Source of the DNA: an uncultured Lachnospiraceae bacterium
Lineage (GTDB): Bacteria; Bacillota; Clostridia; Lachnospirales; Lachnospiraceae
Direction: 5' to 3'
NCBI GenBank assembly: GCA_910577955.1
Contig: CAJTNC010000017.1
Location: forward strand, 1-64,000
DNA: 64,000 nucleotides
Part shown: piece by piece, positions 43,931 to 52,631 of the stretch
Layout of the letters: every line of letters begins with the position of its first letter
Numbering within the stretch: position 1 is the stretch's first letter
The notes under the pieces: model-generated
The model's database searches: none
Told to the model about the DNA's origin: nothing
Seen by the model: only the letters and a program-made list of their open reading frames with translations
Made by a program: the position numbers and the translations under genes

Positions 43931-45073
43931 ATGTTCAGACAGCATGGAATACGTGATTTCCTGAAAGATTATGATTTCAAATTGATATTTTTGGTGGTTT
44001 CCCTGTCGATGCTTGGCGTTTTCGCTATCGGAAGCGTCAAGCCTTCCCTTCAGGGACGCCAGCTCATGGGGATGGCACTGGGAGTGTTCCTAATGTTGAC
44101 CGTCTCTTTTATAGACTACCATTTAATCCTTAAACTTTATTGGGTTATATATTTTTTTAATATTATTCTGCTGGGATTGGTTTTAACTCCTCTCGGAGAT
44201 GACGGCGGCGGCGCACAAAGATGGTTGGATTTGAAAGTAATTCGCTTCCAACCGTCAGAACTTGCGAAAATACTGTTGATTTTATTCTTCGCACAGTTTA
44301 TTATGGTAAATAGGGAGAAATTGAACAGTTTTGGAATTATTCTGCTTTCTCTGCTTTTAATTGCCATACCGATGGTTCTTGTTGTGAAAGAGGATCTGTC
44401 AACTACGATCATAATCGCTATTGTTTTTTGCATTGTGATGTATATCGGCGGTTTAAGCTACAAGTTGATTTTTGCGGTGCTCGCTGTCACGATCCCGGTA
44501 GCTGTCATTTTCCTGACGATGGTGATCCAGCCGGATCAGGAAATTTTGAAAGATTACCAGCAAAGACGTATTCTTGCATGGCTCTATCCGGATGAGTACA
44601 AGGATACGGAAGCTTATCAGCAGAATAATTCCATGATGGCGATCGGCTCAGGCCAACTTTTCGGAAAAGGTTACAACAACAATGAGATCGGTTCCGTGAA
44701 GAGCGGAAATTTTATTTCTGAGGCCCAGACAGATTTCATCTTTGCCATCATCGGAGAAGAATGGGGGTTCATTGGAAGCTGTTTCATTATCATCCTCCAG
44801 TTTTTAATTGCGTTGGAATGCGCGCTCATCGGATGGAAAGCCAGAGATATGGCGGGACATGTGATAGCCGGCGGGGTCGCCGGTCTGGTTTGCTTTCAGA
44901 GTTTTATCAATATCGGGGTTGCAACCGGACTTGTTCCGAATACCGGACTTCCGTTACCCTTTGTCAGTTACGGCCTTACGTCCCTTGTCAGTATGTATCT
45001 CGGGATTGGGTTTGTCTTAAACGTGAGATGGGTGAGCCGCAGGGCAAGAAACGACTGGAATGTTACCAATTGA
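43931..45073 (+). CDS. rodA: SEDS peptidoglycan glycosyltransferase RodA
   Basis: A 380-residue polytopic SEDS protein, about 10 spans. Signatures: RFQPSELAKI, SGNFISEAQTDFIFAIIGEE with the conserved acidic region, and NTGLPLPFVSYGLTS. It polymerises lipid II in the elongasome with PBP2. It is called RodA, not FtsW, because it closes a gene run with mreBCD, mrdA and minCDE; the sequence alone does not separate the two. Confidence 0.9.
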   Translation: MFRQHGIRDFLKDYDFKLIFLVVSLSMLGVFAIGSVKPSLQGRQLMGMALGVFLMLTVSFIDYHLILKLYWVIYFFNIILLGLVLTPLGDDGGGAQRWLDLKVIRFQPSELAKILLILFFAQFIMVNREKLNSFGIILLSLLLIAIPMVLVVKEDLSTTIIIAIVFCIVMYIGGLSYKLIFAVLAVTIPVAVIFLTMVIQPDQEILKDYQQRRILAWLYPDEYKDTEAYQQNNSMMAIGSGQLFGKGYNNNEIGSVKSGNFISEAQTDFIFAIIGEEWGFIGSCFIIILQFLIALECALIGWKARDMAGHVIAGGVAGLVCFQSFINIGVATGLVPNTGLPLPFVSYGLTSLVSMYLGIGFVLNVRWVSRRARNDWNVTN

Positions 45074-45112
45074 CAGAAATTTATTGCATTAAAGAAGAGG
45101 TGAGAAGGGATT

Positions 45113-45508
45113 ATGAATATTGCATTGATAGCGCACGATGCAAAGAAAAAACTGATGCAGAACTTCTGCATTGCTTACAGGGGTATTCTGACAAAAAATG
45201 ATTTATTTGCTACGGGAACCACGGGCAGGCTTATTGAGGAGGTTACAAACCTGAACGTACACAAGTATCTGGCGGGGCATCTGGGGGGCGAGCAGCAGAT
45301 GGGAGCGGATATTGAGCACAATCACATCGATCTGGTGATTTTTTTGCGGGATCCGCTTACGTCGAAGTCCCATGAACCGGATGTGAACAATGTGGTCAGG
45401 CTGTGCGATACGCACAATATTCCGCTTGCCACAAATCTTGCATCCGCGGAACTTTTGATCAAAGCACTGGACAGAGGAGATTTAGAGTGGCGTGAAATGT
45501 ACAAATAA
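45113..45508 (+). CDS. mgsA: Methylglyoxal synthase
   Basis: A 131-residue cytoplasmic enzyme that converts dihydroxyacetone phosphate to methylglyoxal and phosphate. Signatures are IALIAHDAKKK, ATGTTGRL, GHLGGEQQMGA and the catalytic aspartate region IDLVIFLRDPL. It is full length. SD GAGGTGAGAAGG. It lies 39 nt after rodA, an association common in Lachnospiraceae but without a clear functional link to wall synthesis. The downstream gene starts within its last codons. Confidence 0.93.
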   Translation: MNIALIAHDAKKKLMQNFCIAYRGILTKNDLFATGTTGRLIEEVTNLNVHKYLAGHLGGEQQMGADIEHNHIDLVIFLRDPLTSKSHEPDVNNVVRLCDTHNIPLATNLASAELLIKALDRGDLEWREMYK

Positions 45509-46505
45509 AGTTGTGGGATTGCACCCACGCCGCAAGATCTGCTTTACAAAAGGTATGCTCGCCGCAAGCCTGTGCCTGATATTGCTCACAGGCTGCGGGC
45601 GCAACGATTATCCGATGCCCTACGATGCCTATTCCACAAACAGCAGCTTTACCATATTGAGCGCTGATCAGGCCGGGCGGGCGGAAACCTTTGCTGCGGA
45701 TTTGTGTATTGCCAATGAAAACTACAACGAAAGTGCTGTGGATATGTCGGAAGCGGAAGCCGCAGGGTTGTTTTCCCTCGGGGACAAACAGACGCTGTAT
45801 GCAAAAAATGTCCATGAAAAACTGTATCCGGCCTCGCTCACAAAAGTCATGACAGCTCTTGTCGCTTTAAAAAACGGAAACCGTGAGGATGTTCTCACCG
45901 CTTCCGCGAATGTCAAGATCACTGAACCCGGAGCGACGCTTTCGGGATTGAAACAGGGCGATAAGATGACTCTTGATCAGGCACTTCGGATTCTATTGAT
46001 ACATTCCGCCAACGACGTAGCGGTCATGATAGCGGAACAGTACGGCGGAACCGTAGAAAATTTCTGTGAGATGATGAACGAAGAGGCGGCGGCCATTGGC
46101 GCTACCAACTGCCATTTTTCCAATCCCCATGGTCTGACCGACGAGGAGCATTATGTCACGGCATACGACATGTATCTGATTTTTAATGAAGCCTGCAAAT
46201 ATGAGCTTTTTAAAGAAATTATCGGCATGTCTTCCTATTCGACGGTCTATTATGACGCCGCAGGCGGAGAGATCAGTTTTGAGAAGGCCTCCACCAACTG
46301 GTATTTTAACGGGAAAGCCACAGCACCGACCGGTATCACAATGCGCGGCGGAAAAACCGGCACAACAAGTGCCGCCAGAAATTGTCTGGTTCTTTTGTCC
46401 AGTGACAGATCCGGAAAATCCTATATTTCTGTCGTTTTGAAATCTTCGGAGAGAGGGGTCATGTATACGGAAATGACGGAGCTTTTGGAATTGATACAAA
46501 AATAA
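45492..46505 (+). CDS. D-alanyl-D-alanine carboxypeptidase lipoprotein (DacF-like)
   Basis: About 337 residues. A basic start and hydrophobic core end in the lipobox LLTGC, so it should be a lipoprotein. Catalytic motifs are S115-L-T-K118 (SxxK), HSAND (SxN) and GGKTGTT (KTG). The family trims the terminal D-Ala from pentapeptides. It lacks the long C-terminal PBP5 beta-domain and ends soon after the KTG region. The GTG at 45492 overlaps mgsA by 17 nt; GTG at 45513 is an alternative, while ATG at 45555 would leave no charged n-region. In line with rodA it belongs to the wall-synthesis block. Confidence 0.88.
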   Translation: MKCTNKVVGLHPRRKICFTKGMLAASLCLILLTGCGRNDYPMPYDAYSTNSSFTILSADQAGRAETFAADLCIANENYNESAVDMSEAEAAGLFSLGDKQTLYAKNVHEKLYPASLTKVMTALVALKNGNREDVLTASANVKITEPGATLSGLKQGDKMTLDQALRILLIHSANDVAVMIAEQYGGTVENFCEMMNEEAAAIGATNCHFSNPHGLTDEEHYVTAYDMYLIFNEACKYELFKEIIGMSSYSTVYYDAAGGEISFEKASTNWYFNGKATAPTGITMRGGKTGTTSAARNCLVLLSSDRSGKSYISVVLKSSERGVMYTEMTELLELIQK

Positions 46506-46517
46506 ATACAATACTTA

Positions 46518-46546
46518 TTGTCTTTTTTGGTTAAATCGCTTATAAT
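46518..46546 (+). promoter_or_regulatory. Sigma-A promoter of the P-loop gene
   Basis: TTGTCT (46518-46523), a 17-nt spacer, TATAAT (46541-46546). The start would be near 46553, giving a ~74-nt leader. Confidence 0.7.
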
Positions 46547-46570
46547 TAGCATAGCATTTAGGTTATCTAC

Positions 46571-46589
46571 CGCAGACGTGCTGTTTGCG
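46571..46589 (+). ncRNA. Leader hairpin before the P-loop gene
   Basis: CGCAGAC (46571-46577) pairs with GTTTGCG (46583-46589), loop GTGCT, one G-U. It sits in the predicted leader upstream of AGGAGG (46614-46619). I do not recognise a known riboswitch. Confidence 0.35.
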
Positions 46590-46626
46590 ATAGCTACTAA
46601 AACTACTTACATCAGGAGGTTTTTGA

Positions 46627-47046
46627 ATGATTCAGTTAATCGTGGGAAGAAAAGGAAAAGGGAAAACAAAGCAGCTGCTGGATAAAGTCAACGCAGAGAT
46701 AAAGATGGTATCCGGCAATATTACGTATCTGGATAAGAGCACAAAGCATATGTTTGAACTTAATAATAGAGTAAGGCTGATCAACGTGGCAGATTATATG
46801 ATTTCCGATGCGGATGAGTTTATCGGATTTGTCTGCGGTATCATTTCTCAGGATCACGATCTGGAGCAGATGTATTTTGACAGTTTTCTGAATATCGCAT
46901 GTCTGGAGGGACAGGATATCGAGCCGGCGGTCAAGAAGCTGGACGCAATCAGCGAAAAATTCGGCGTACAGTTTGTAATAAGCGTTTCGTTAGACGAACA
47001 TGAATTACCCGATTCCCTGAAATCCAACGTACTGGTCGCACTTTAA
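46627..47046 (+). CDS. Small P-loop ATP-binding protein
   Basis: A 139-residue cytoplasmic protein. The N-terminus is a Walker A loop, GRKGKGKT (7-14), followed by ITYLDKSTKH and a C-terminal half ending QFVISVSLDEHELPDSLKSN. A clear Walker B aspartate is hard to place. I do not know a function; it looks like a short single-domain NTPase, too short for a PilT-like or ABC enzyme. It has its own good promoter, AGGAGG 7 nt before the ATG and its own terminator, so it is a monocistronic unit set between wall-synthesis and division genes. Confidence 0.7.
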   Translation: MIQLIVGRKGKGKTKQLLDKVNAEIKMVSGNITYLDKSTKHMFELNNRVRLINVADYMISDADEFIGFVCGIISQDHDLEQMYFDSFLNIACLEGQDIEPAVKKLDAISEKFGVQFVISVSLDEHELPDSLKSNVLVAL

Positions 47047-47072
47047 ATCGAACAGAAGAAAAAAAGTTACAT

Positions 47073-47100
47073 AAAGCCTCGGAAAATGCTCCGGGGCTTT
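47073..47100 (+). terminator. Stem-loop after the P-loop gene
   Basis: AAAGCCTCGG pairs with CCGGGGCTTT (10 bp, one G-U), loop AAAATGCT. The T tract is short and mostly within the stem, so efficiency may be modest. Confidence 0.65.
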
Positions 47101-47132
47101 CAAATTAGCGTTAGAACGGGAGAGCATACTGT

Positions 47133-48560
47133 TTGGCACATAAAAGCGATTCAAATATCAGGAAATATCATAAACCGCTGAATATCAATATCGGTATGAT
47201 CATCTTCGGCGTGATGTTTATTTATATCATCATTTGTATAATCATGTACACACGCACAGAGCATCTCACCGGATATGAGGTGAAGATGGGATCTCTGACG
47301 GTCAACAATGTTTATCGGGGCATCGCTCTCAGGGAAGAGACTCTCTATGAGGCTATCGACGCCGGTTTCGTCTACTATTTTGTGCCGGAAGGAACCCATG
47401 TGGCCTGCGGCGATCTGGTCTATGCGGTGGATTCCTCCAGCAATCTGGCAGAGATCATGAACGAGACGGCTGAAGAAAGTATGCTGACAAACAGCGACTA
47501 TAACAGCCTGAAGTTAAAGATCATGAACTACCGCAGCGGTTTTGACGAGACTGCCTTCTCCACTGTCTATGATTTTAAGTACGATCTGCAGAGTGAAGTA
47601 GCAAAGCTGAATAATCAAGCGCTGCTGCATGCCATGAACGCGATGAATGAGACCGCCGGTATCAGCAAGTGTTATGCTGACAGAGCCGGGGCCGTAGTGT
47701 TTTCCGGCGACGGCTTTGAGGAAACGACGCCTCGGGAGATAACTTTGGACAGTTATGATGAGGAAAAATACATCAAAAATCAGTATCTTGCGGCGGACCG
47801 TTTCGGAAAAAATGATAATGTATACAAACTTGTGACAAGCGAAAACTGGGAGATCGTGATTCCGGTCGATACGGAGCGTGTGCCGGAACTTGAGGAGGCA
47901 AAGTATGTCAAGGTGAAATTCATGAAGGATCAGTACCAAACTTCAGGAAAAGTAACGGTTTACGGCAGCGATGCAGAACAGGGCGTCACTTTCGTCGGGC
48001 TTTCTTTTACCACTTCCATGATCAATTATATCACGGATCGTTTCATTGATATAGAGTTGGTTCTGGAGGAAAATACCGGTTTAAAAATCCCGAATTCCGC
48101 CATCGCGCAGCGCAATTTCTTCCTGATCGAGGAGGACTATATCGTGTTGCACAGTGACAACAAGACGCAGGGCGTTATGCGTCAGACATTTACCGAGGAT
48201 AACGAGCTCACGACGGAGTTTGTGAAAACGCCGATCTACAATGTGGACGAGGAAAAAGGCATCTATTATGTCGATGAGAGCGTGCTGAAGGTAGGGGATG
48301 TACTCTACAAACCGGATTCTGCAGATACCTGTACGGTAAGCAAGCAGGCTTCTCTGATCGGAGTTTTCAATATCAACAAAGGGTATGCTGATTTTAAACA
48401 GATCAAGGTGCTCTACGATAACGAGGAATATTCTATCGTGGAATCAAACACCAGCTACGGGCTCAGAGCCTACGATCACATTGCGTTGGACGCATCGACG
48501 GTAGTGGCGGATCAATTTGTGACCGAAAAAGGGCTTTCCGGGAAAGAGAATGATGAATAA
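47133..48560 (+). CDS. HlyD-like membrane-fusion-type protein
   Basis: A 475-residue protein with a short cytoplasmic tail, one span (about 19-40) and a large extracytoplasmic part. The segment YRGIALREETLYEAIDAGFVYY then FVPEGTHVACGDLVYAVD is a biotinyl-lipoyl-like hairpin typical of HlyD/MFP adaptors, and the C-terminal SYGLRAYDHIALDA resembles their membrane-proximal domain. No ABC or MFS transporter is adjacent. It lies directly upstream of yggS and sepF, so it may be a cell-wall or division accessory protein. The start is TTG at 47133 with GGGAG about 11 nt upstream. Confidence 0.65.
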   Translation: MAHKSDSNIRKYHKPLNINIGMIIFGVMFIYIIICIIMYTRTEHLTGYEVKMGSLTVNNVYRGIALREETLYEAIDAGFVYYFVPEGTHVACGDLVYAVDSSSNLAEIMNETAEESMLTNSDYNSLKLKIMNYRSGFDETAFSTVYDFKYDLQSEVAKLNNQALLHAMNAMNETAGISKCYADRAGAVVFSGDGFEETTPREITLDSYDEEKYIKNQYLAADRFGKNDNVYKLVTSENWEIVIPVDTERVPELEEAKYVKVKFMKDQYQTSGKVTVYGSDAEQGVTFVGLSFTTSMINYITDRFIDIELVLEENTGLKIPNSAIAQRNFFLIEEDYIVLHSDNKTQGVMRQTFTEDNELTTEFVKTPIYNVDEEKGIYYVDESVLKVGDVLYKPDSADTCTVSKQASLIGVFNINKGYADFKQIKVLYDNEEYSIVESNTSYGLRAYDHIALDASTVVADQFVTEKGLSGKENDE

Positions 48561-48596
48561 ACGCCTTTTTCGGTTTGAAAGGGAGACAGAAAAAAC

Positions 48597-49277
48597 ATGA
48601 TACGGGAAAACCTGAATACAGTGACAGATAAAATCAAAAATGCCGCGGCGGAAACCGGAAGAAAGCCGGAGGAAGTCACGCTGATTGCAGTCAGCAAAAC
48701 AAAACCTCTCGCCATGATAGAGGAAGCATACGCCTGCGGCTGCAGGGATTTCGGCGAGAATAAAGTGCAGGAACTGTGCGATAAATATGAATTGCTGCCG
48801 AAAGACATCCGCTGGCATTTGATCGGACACCTGCAGCGCAACAAAGTAAAATATGTGGTGGGGAAGACCTGTTTGATCCACAGTGTTGATTCCCTGCGGC
48901 TGGCTGAAGAAATACAGAAGGAAGCGGAGAAAAAACAGACGGACGTAGATATCCTGATAGAGGTGAATATGGCCGGAGAAGAAAGCAAGTTTGGCGTTGC
49001 TCCGATGGAGGCGGAAAGTCTGGTTCGGGAGGTCAGCAAACTCCCGAATATTCATATAAAAGGACTGATGACGATAGCACCTGTTGTCGAAAAACCGGAG
49101 GATAACGCAATTCACTTCGGCAATTTAAAACAATTATCTGTTGACATAAATGAAAAAAACATTGATAATGTTAGTATGAATGTTCTTTCAATGGGTATGA
49201 CCGGCGATTATGAACAGGCCATAAAAGATGGCGCAACCTATGTGAGAGTAGGCACCGGCATCTTCGGGGCGCGATAA
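48597..49277 (+). CDS. YggS-family PLP-binding protein
   Basis: A 226-residue PLP-homeostasis protein (PLPBP/YggS/YlmE). The PLP lysine is in VTLIAVSKTKP, then ENKVQEL, HLIGHLQRNKVKY, the LIEVNMAGEESKFGV loop and SMGMTGDYEQAI, where the phosphate is held. It has no enzyme activity known and balances free PLP. In Gram-positive bacteria it lies next to sepF and the division cluster, as here (14 nt apart). Full length. Confidence 0.95.
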   Translation: MIRENLNTVTDKIKNAAAETGRKPEEVTLIAVSKTKPLAMIEEAYACGCRDFGENKVQELCDKYELLPKDIRWHLIGHLQRNKVKYVVGKTCLIHSVDSLRLAEEIQKEAEKKQTDVDILIEVNMAGEESKFGVAPMEAESLVREVSKLPNIHIKGLMTIAPVVEKPEDNAIHFGNLKQLSVDINEKNIDNVSMNVLSMGMTGDYEQAIKDGATYVRVGTGIFGAR

Positions 49278-49291
49278 GGAGAGGATAATCA

Positions 49292-49804
49292 ATGGGAGCA
49301 TTAGACAACTTTTTGAAGTATATGAAGTTAAACGATGACGAAGACGGCGGATACTACGACGACGATTATTATGATGACGACGATGATATAGTGGAATCTG
49401 TTCCGAAAAAGAAATCATCAGCAACAAAGGACATCGATGCGGAAGATAGTATCGATGAAAAACCGGTGAAAAAAACGGTACCAAAGATTACCCCGATGAA
49501 ACCGGCTTCCAAACGGGTAAACGCCGGCGGTATGGAAGTCTGTGTGATCAAACCAACATCTGTGGAGGACGGAAGGGAGATTACGGAAACCCTGCTTGCG
49601 AACAGAACAGTAGTGCTTAATCTGGAAGGACTTGATATGGAGATTGCACAGCGGATCATTGATTTTACAAGTGGTTCCTGCTTTGCAATCAGCGGCAACT
49701 TACAAAAGATATCTCACTATATTTTCATTATCACACCGCCCAGTGTTGACATTTCGGGAGATTTTCAGGAGATCATGGGATCTGCACTGGACATGCCGAT
49801 TTAG
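49292..49804 (+). CDS. sepF: Cell-division protein SepF
   Basis: A 170-residue FtsZ-binding protein. An N-terminal membrane-targeting helix (MGALDNFLKYMKL) is followed by a highly acidic Asp/Tyr-rich linker (about 15-34) and the C-terminal SepF core (VCVIKPTSVEDGREI, RTVVLNLEGL, DFTSGSCFAISG). It aligns septum assembly and tethers FtsZ. Preceded by AAGGAGAGG. A terminator follows at 49851. Confidence 0.94.
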   Translation: MGALDNFLKYMKLNDDEDGGYYDDDYYDDDDDIVESVPKKKSSATKDIDAEDSIDEKPVKKTVPKITPMKPASKRVNAGGMEVCVIKPTSVEDGREITETLLANRTVVLNLEGLDMEIAQRIIDFTSGSCFAISGNLQKISHYIFIITPPSVDISGDFQEIMGSALDMPI

Positions 49805-49850
49805 GGTACTGACATCAGGTTTGAAACATAGATACAGCACAGCATACATA

Positions 49851-49885
49851 AAACATCCTGCAGGATGCCCCGCAGGATGTTTTTT
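49851..49885 (+). terminator. Rho-independent terminator after sepF
   Basis: AAACATCCTGC (49851-49861) pairs perfectly with GCAGGATGTTT (49872-49882), followed by a T run to 49885. It separates the yggS-sepF unit from aroB. Confidence 0.85.
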
Positions 49886-49917
49886 CGGATAAAAGAATGA
49901 CTAAAGGAGATACTCGT

Positions 49918-51072
49918 ATGAGCGAAGAAACAAAAGGAACAGAGTTTGGAAGACTTTCGGTTTCTTATCAAAAGAAACCCTGTTACGATATCGTGTTTGA
50001 AAATTCCTTTGCAAATCTGCCGGCGGAACTTCTGAAACTGTATCCGGAGGAGAACGGGGAAAATCTGTTAAAAAAGCGAAATCTCTGTGTGATCACAGAC
50101 AGCAATGTAGATGTGCTCTTTGGCCGAGAGATAAAAGAACTGATGCAGGGGATCTGCAAGGAACTCTTTTTCTATGTGATGCCGGCCGGAGAAGAGCACA
50201 AAACCTTAGAGACCGTATCGGATATCTATCGTTTTTTGATCGCTAAAAATATAACAAGAAAAGATATGTTGGTGGCTTTAGGCGGAGGCGTTGTCGGGGA
50301 TATCACAGGGTTTGCCGCGGCTTCCTATCTGCGGGGCATTGATTTTGTACAAGTTCCGACGACCCTTCTTTCTCAAGTGGACAGTTCTATCGGCGGAAAG
50401 ACCGGCGTGGATTTTGAACAATACAAAAATATGGTGGGAGCTTTCCATATGCCGCGTTTGGTCTACACAAATGTCTCGGCATTGAAAGAGTTGGATGAAA
50501 AACAGTTTGCTTCCGGTTTTGCCGAAGTCATGAAGCACGGACTGATCAAAGATCGAAAATACTACGAGTGGCTTTTGGAAAACATGTATGAGATTGATGA
50601 AAGAGATCATACCATACTGCAGGAAATGGTCTATAAAAGCTGTATGATCAAAAAGAAAGTAGTGGAAAAAGATCCCACTGAGCAGGGGGAGCGTGCACTT
50701 CTCAATTTCGGCCATACCATCGGCCACGGCATCGAGAAGGCCAGTAATTTCACGCTGCTGCACGGAGAGTGCGTGGCTCTTGGCTGTATCGCCGCGGCTC
50801 ATATCTCTCATATGCACGATTTGATCGGCGAGGACGAGTATCTTGAGATACGCGATATGTTTGTTGCCTTTCATCTGCCGATCACCCTGCGCGGAATTGA
50901 TTTTACCGCAAAAGAGGTCGTTGAAAACACAAAGTCTGACAAAAAAAATGTATCCGGGACGCTGCGTTTCATCCTGTTAAATAAACTTGGAAAAGCATTC
51001 ATCGATGAAACCGTATCGGAGAAAGAACTGCTTCAGGCAGTGGAGGAATTGATTATTCATGAAGAAGCGTAA
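49918..51072 (+). CDS. aroB: 3-dehydroquinate synthase
   Basis: A 384-residue NAD- and zinc-dependent enzyme of the shikimate pathway. Signatures: GGGVVGDITGFAAASYLRG, PTTLLSQVDSSIGGKTGVD, GFAEVMKHGLI and LNFGHTIGHGIE, with the zinc-binding Glu and His residues in the last two. About 20-30 residues longer at the N-terminus than E. coli AroB. AAAGGAG lies 8 nt before 49918; an ATG at 49897 overlaps that SD and is rejected. It is followed by lspA with a 14-nt overlap. Confidence 0.93.
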   Translation: MSEETKGTEFGRLSVSYQKKPCYDIVFENSFANLPAELLKLYPEENGENLLKKRNLCVITDSNVDVLFGREIKELMQGICKELFFYVMPAGEEHKTLETVSDIYRFLIAKNITRKDMLVALGGGVVGDITGFAAASYLRGIDFVQVPTTLLSQVDSSIGGKTGVDFEQYKNMVGAFHMPRLVYTNVSALKELDEKQFASGFAEVMKHGLIKDRKYYEWLLENMYEIDERDHTILQEMVYKSCMIKKKVVEKDPTEQGERALLNFGHTIGHGIEKASNFTLLHGECVALGCIAAAHISHMHDLIGEDEYLEIRDMFVAFHLPITLRGIDFTAKEVVENTKSDKKNVSGTLRFILLNKLGKAFIDETVSEKELLQAVEELIIHEEA

Positions 51073-51610
51073 AATGATACTGTTGCTGATAGATCTGGTT
51101 GTCATGGTGATCCTCACCTTTTTTGACCAGTTTACGAAATATCTTGCCGTGCTTTATTTAAAGGGACAACCATCCATTCCCATATTGAAGGATGTCCTTG
51201 TCCTGCAGTATCTGGAAAATAAAGGTGCCGCTTTCGGCATGCTGCAAAATCAGAAAATATTTTTTATTTTTATTGAAGTCCTCATTCTTTTTGTGATCGC
51301 GTTTGTATTGTGTCGAATGCCTTCGCACAAAAAATATACGCTGATGCATATGATCCTTGCATTTGTGGCCAGCGGCGCTGTGGGTAATATGATCGACAGA
51401 ATATCGCAGGACTATGTGGTGGATTTTATTTACTTTGTGCTGATCGATTTTCCGATCTTCAATGTGGCGGATATCTACGTAACTTTTGCCACAGCAGTCT
51501 TTATTATCGCCATTTTATTCTATTATAAGGAGGAGGATTTCGCTTTCTTGAGCGTAAAACAGAAGATGATGCGGACTCCGAATTATACGGAGGATGGTAA
51601 TTTAAAATGA
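51059..51610 (+). CDS. lspA: Signal peptidase II (lipoprotein)
   Basis: A 183-residue aspartyl protease of the membrane with four spans. It cleaves lipoprotein signal peptides after the lipobox Cys is modified. Catalytic D113 (GNMIDRI) and D138 (FNVADIY) are present, and the NKGAAFGML motif is intact. The C-terminal ~20 residues are hydrophilic. It overlaps aroB by 14 nt and the pseudouridine synthase by 4 nt. The lipoproteins at 12728 and 45492 are likely substrates. Confidence 0.95.
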   Translation: MKKRKMILLLIDLVVMVILTFFDQFTKYLAVLYLKGQPSIPILKDVLVLQYLENKGAAFGMLQNQKIFFIFIEVLILFVIAFVLCRMPSHKKYTLMHMILAFVASGAVGNMIDRISQDYVVDFIYFVLIDFPIFNVADIYVTFATAVFIIAILFYYKEEDFAFLSVKQKMMRTPNYTEDGNLK

Positions 51611-52521
51611 AACAGGAAATCAAGTTTGAGGTGATGGAGAAAGACGCCGGAGAGCGGATCGATAAATTTGTCGCAAACTGCATTGATTCGTTGACCCGCT
51701 CCTATATCCAGAAGATGATAGCGCAGGAAAACTGTTTTGTAAACGGTAAAGCGGTAAAAGCGAGCTATCGGGTGAAAGCAGAGGACGAGGTGGCTTTTTC
51801 TTTGTCGGAAAATGTGGAACCGGATATTGCAGCGGAAAATATACCCCTTGACATTTTATATGAGGACGGAGATATCCTGATCGTTAATAAGCCGAAACAT
51901 ATGGTTGTGCACCCGGCTCCTGGTCATGTAAGCGGCACTCTCGTCAATGCGGCACTCTATCACTGTAAAAGCTCCCTCTCGGGAATCAACGGCGTTATGC
52001 GTCCGGGCATTGTACACCGCATCGACAAAGATACATCCGGTTCTTTGATCATCTGCAAAAATGACAAAGCCCACAACAGCATCGCCGCCCAGTTAAAAGA
52101 CCATTCCGTAACCCGCATTTATCATGCGATTGTTTACGGTGTCTTGAAGGAGGATGAGATGACCATTGACGCGCCCCTTGGCAGAGATCCGAGGGACCGG
52201 CTGAAAATAGCGGTGGTTCAGACGGGAAAGAGAGCGGTGACACATATTCGGGTATTAAAGCGATTTGCAAAATTTACATATGTCGCCTGCAGGCTGGAAA
52301 CGGGCAGAACCCATCAGATCCGTGTACATATGGCCCATATCGGACATCCCATTCTGGGCGATACGGTTTATGCCCCCGGACGGAAATCGCCTGTGAAATG
52401 CGACGGACAGGCGCTTCACGCCAAAGTCATAGGCTTTATCCATCCCACAAGCGGAGAATATTTGGAATTTGATGCTCCTTTGCCGGATGAATTCAGGCAT
52501 TTTCTGGAAGTCCTTGCATAA
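51607..52521 (+). CDS. RluD-family pseudouridine synthase
   Basis: A 304-residue RNA pseudouridine synthase: an N-terminal S4 domain (about 15-75), then the catalytic domain with D140 in HRIDKDTSG and RTHQIRVHMAHIGHPILGD. In Bacillus the equivalent YlyB lies next to lspA, as here. It probably modifies 23S rRNA; the exact site cannot be assigned. Coupled to lspA by ATGA. Confidence 0.93.
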   Translation: MKQEIKFEVMEKDAGERIDKFVANCIDSLTRSYIQKMIAQENCFVNGKAVKASYRVKAEDEVAFSLSENVEPDIAAENIPLDILYEDGDILIVNKPKHMVVHPAPGHVSGTLVNAALYHCKSSLSGINGVMRPGIVHRIDKDTSGSLIICKNDKAHNSIAAQLKDHSVTRIYHAIVYGVLKEDEMTIDAPLGRDPRDRLKIAVVQTGKRAVTHIRVLKRFAKFTYVACRLETGRTHQIRVHMAHIGHPILGDTVYAPGRKSPVKCDGQALHAKVIGFIHPTSGEYLEFDAPLPDEFRHFLEVLA

Positions 52522-52563
52522 GTTTAATCCACGGATTTGTCCGGTCGGACTTCTTTATATATC

Positions 52564-52592
52564 TTGTTTTTTTCCCGGAAGAGGAGTATACT
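52564..52592 (+). promoter_or_regulatory. Sigma-A promoter of the CAP protein
   Basis: TTGTTT (52564-52569), a 17-nt spacer, TATACT (52587-52592). It gives a ~33-nt leader with AAGGTGGTG before the TTG start at 52632. Confidence 0.65.
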
Positions 52593-52631
52593 TTTAGACA
52601 TAAGAAAGAAAAAGCAAGGTGGTGAATAGAA

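Noticed and set aside
44761..45201. 146-residue plus-strand frame overlapping rodA and mgsA in another frame
   Set aside because: Composition is non-protein-like, and both genes in the main frames carry family signatures.
46547..46626. Riboswitch in the leader of the P-loop gene
   Set aside because: Only one 7-bp hairpin is visible, and no known aptamer core was recognised.
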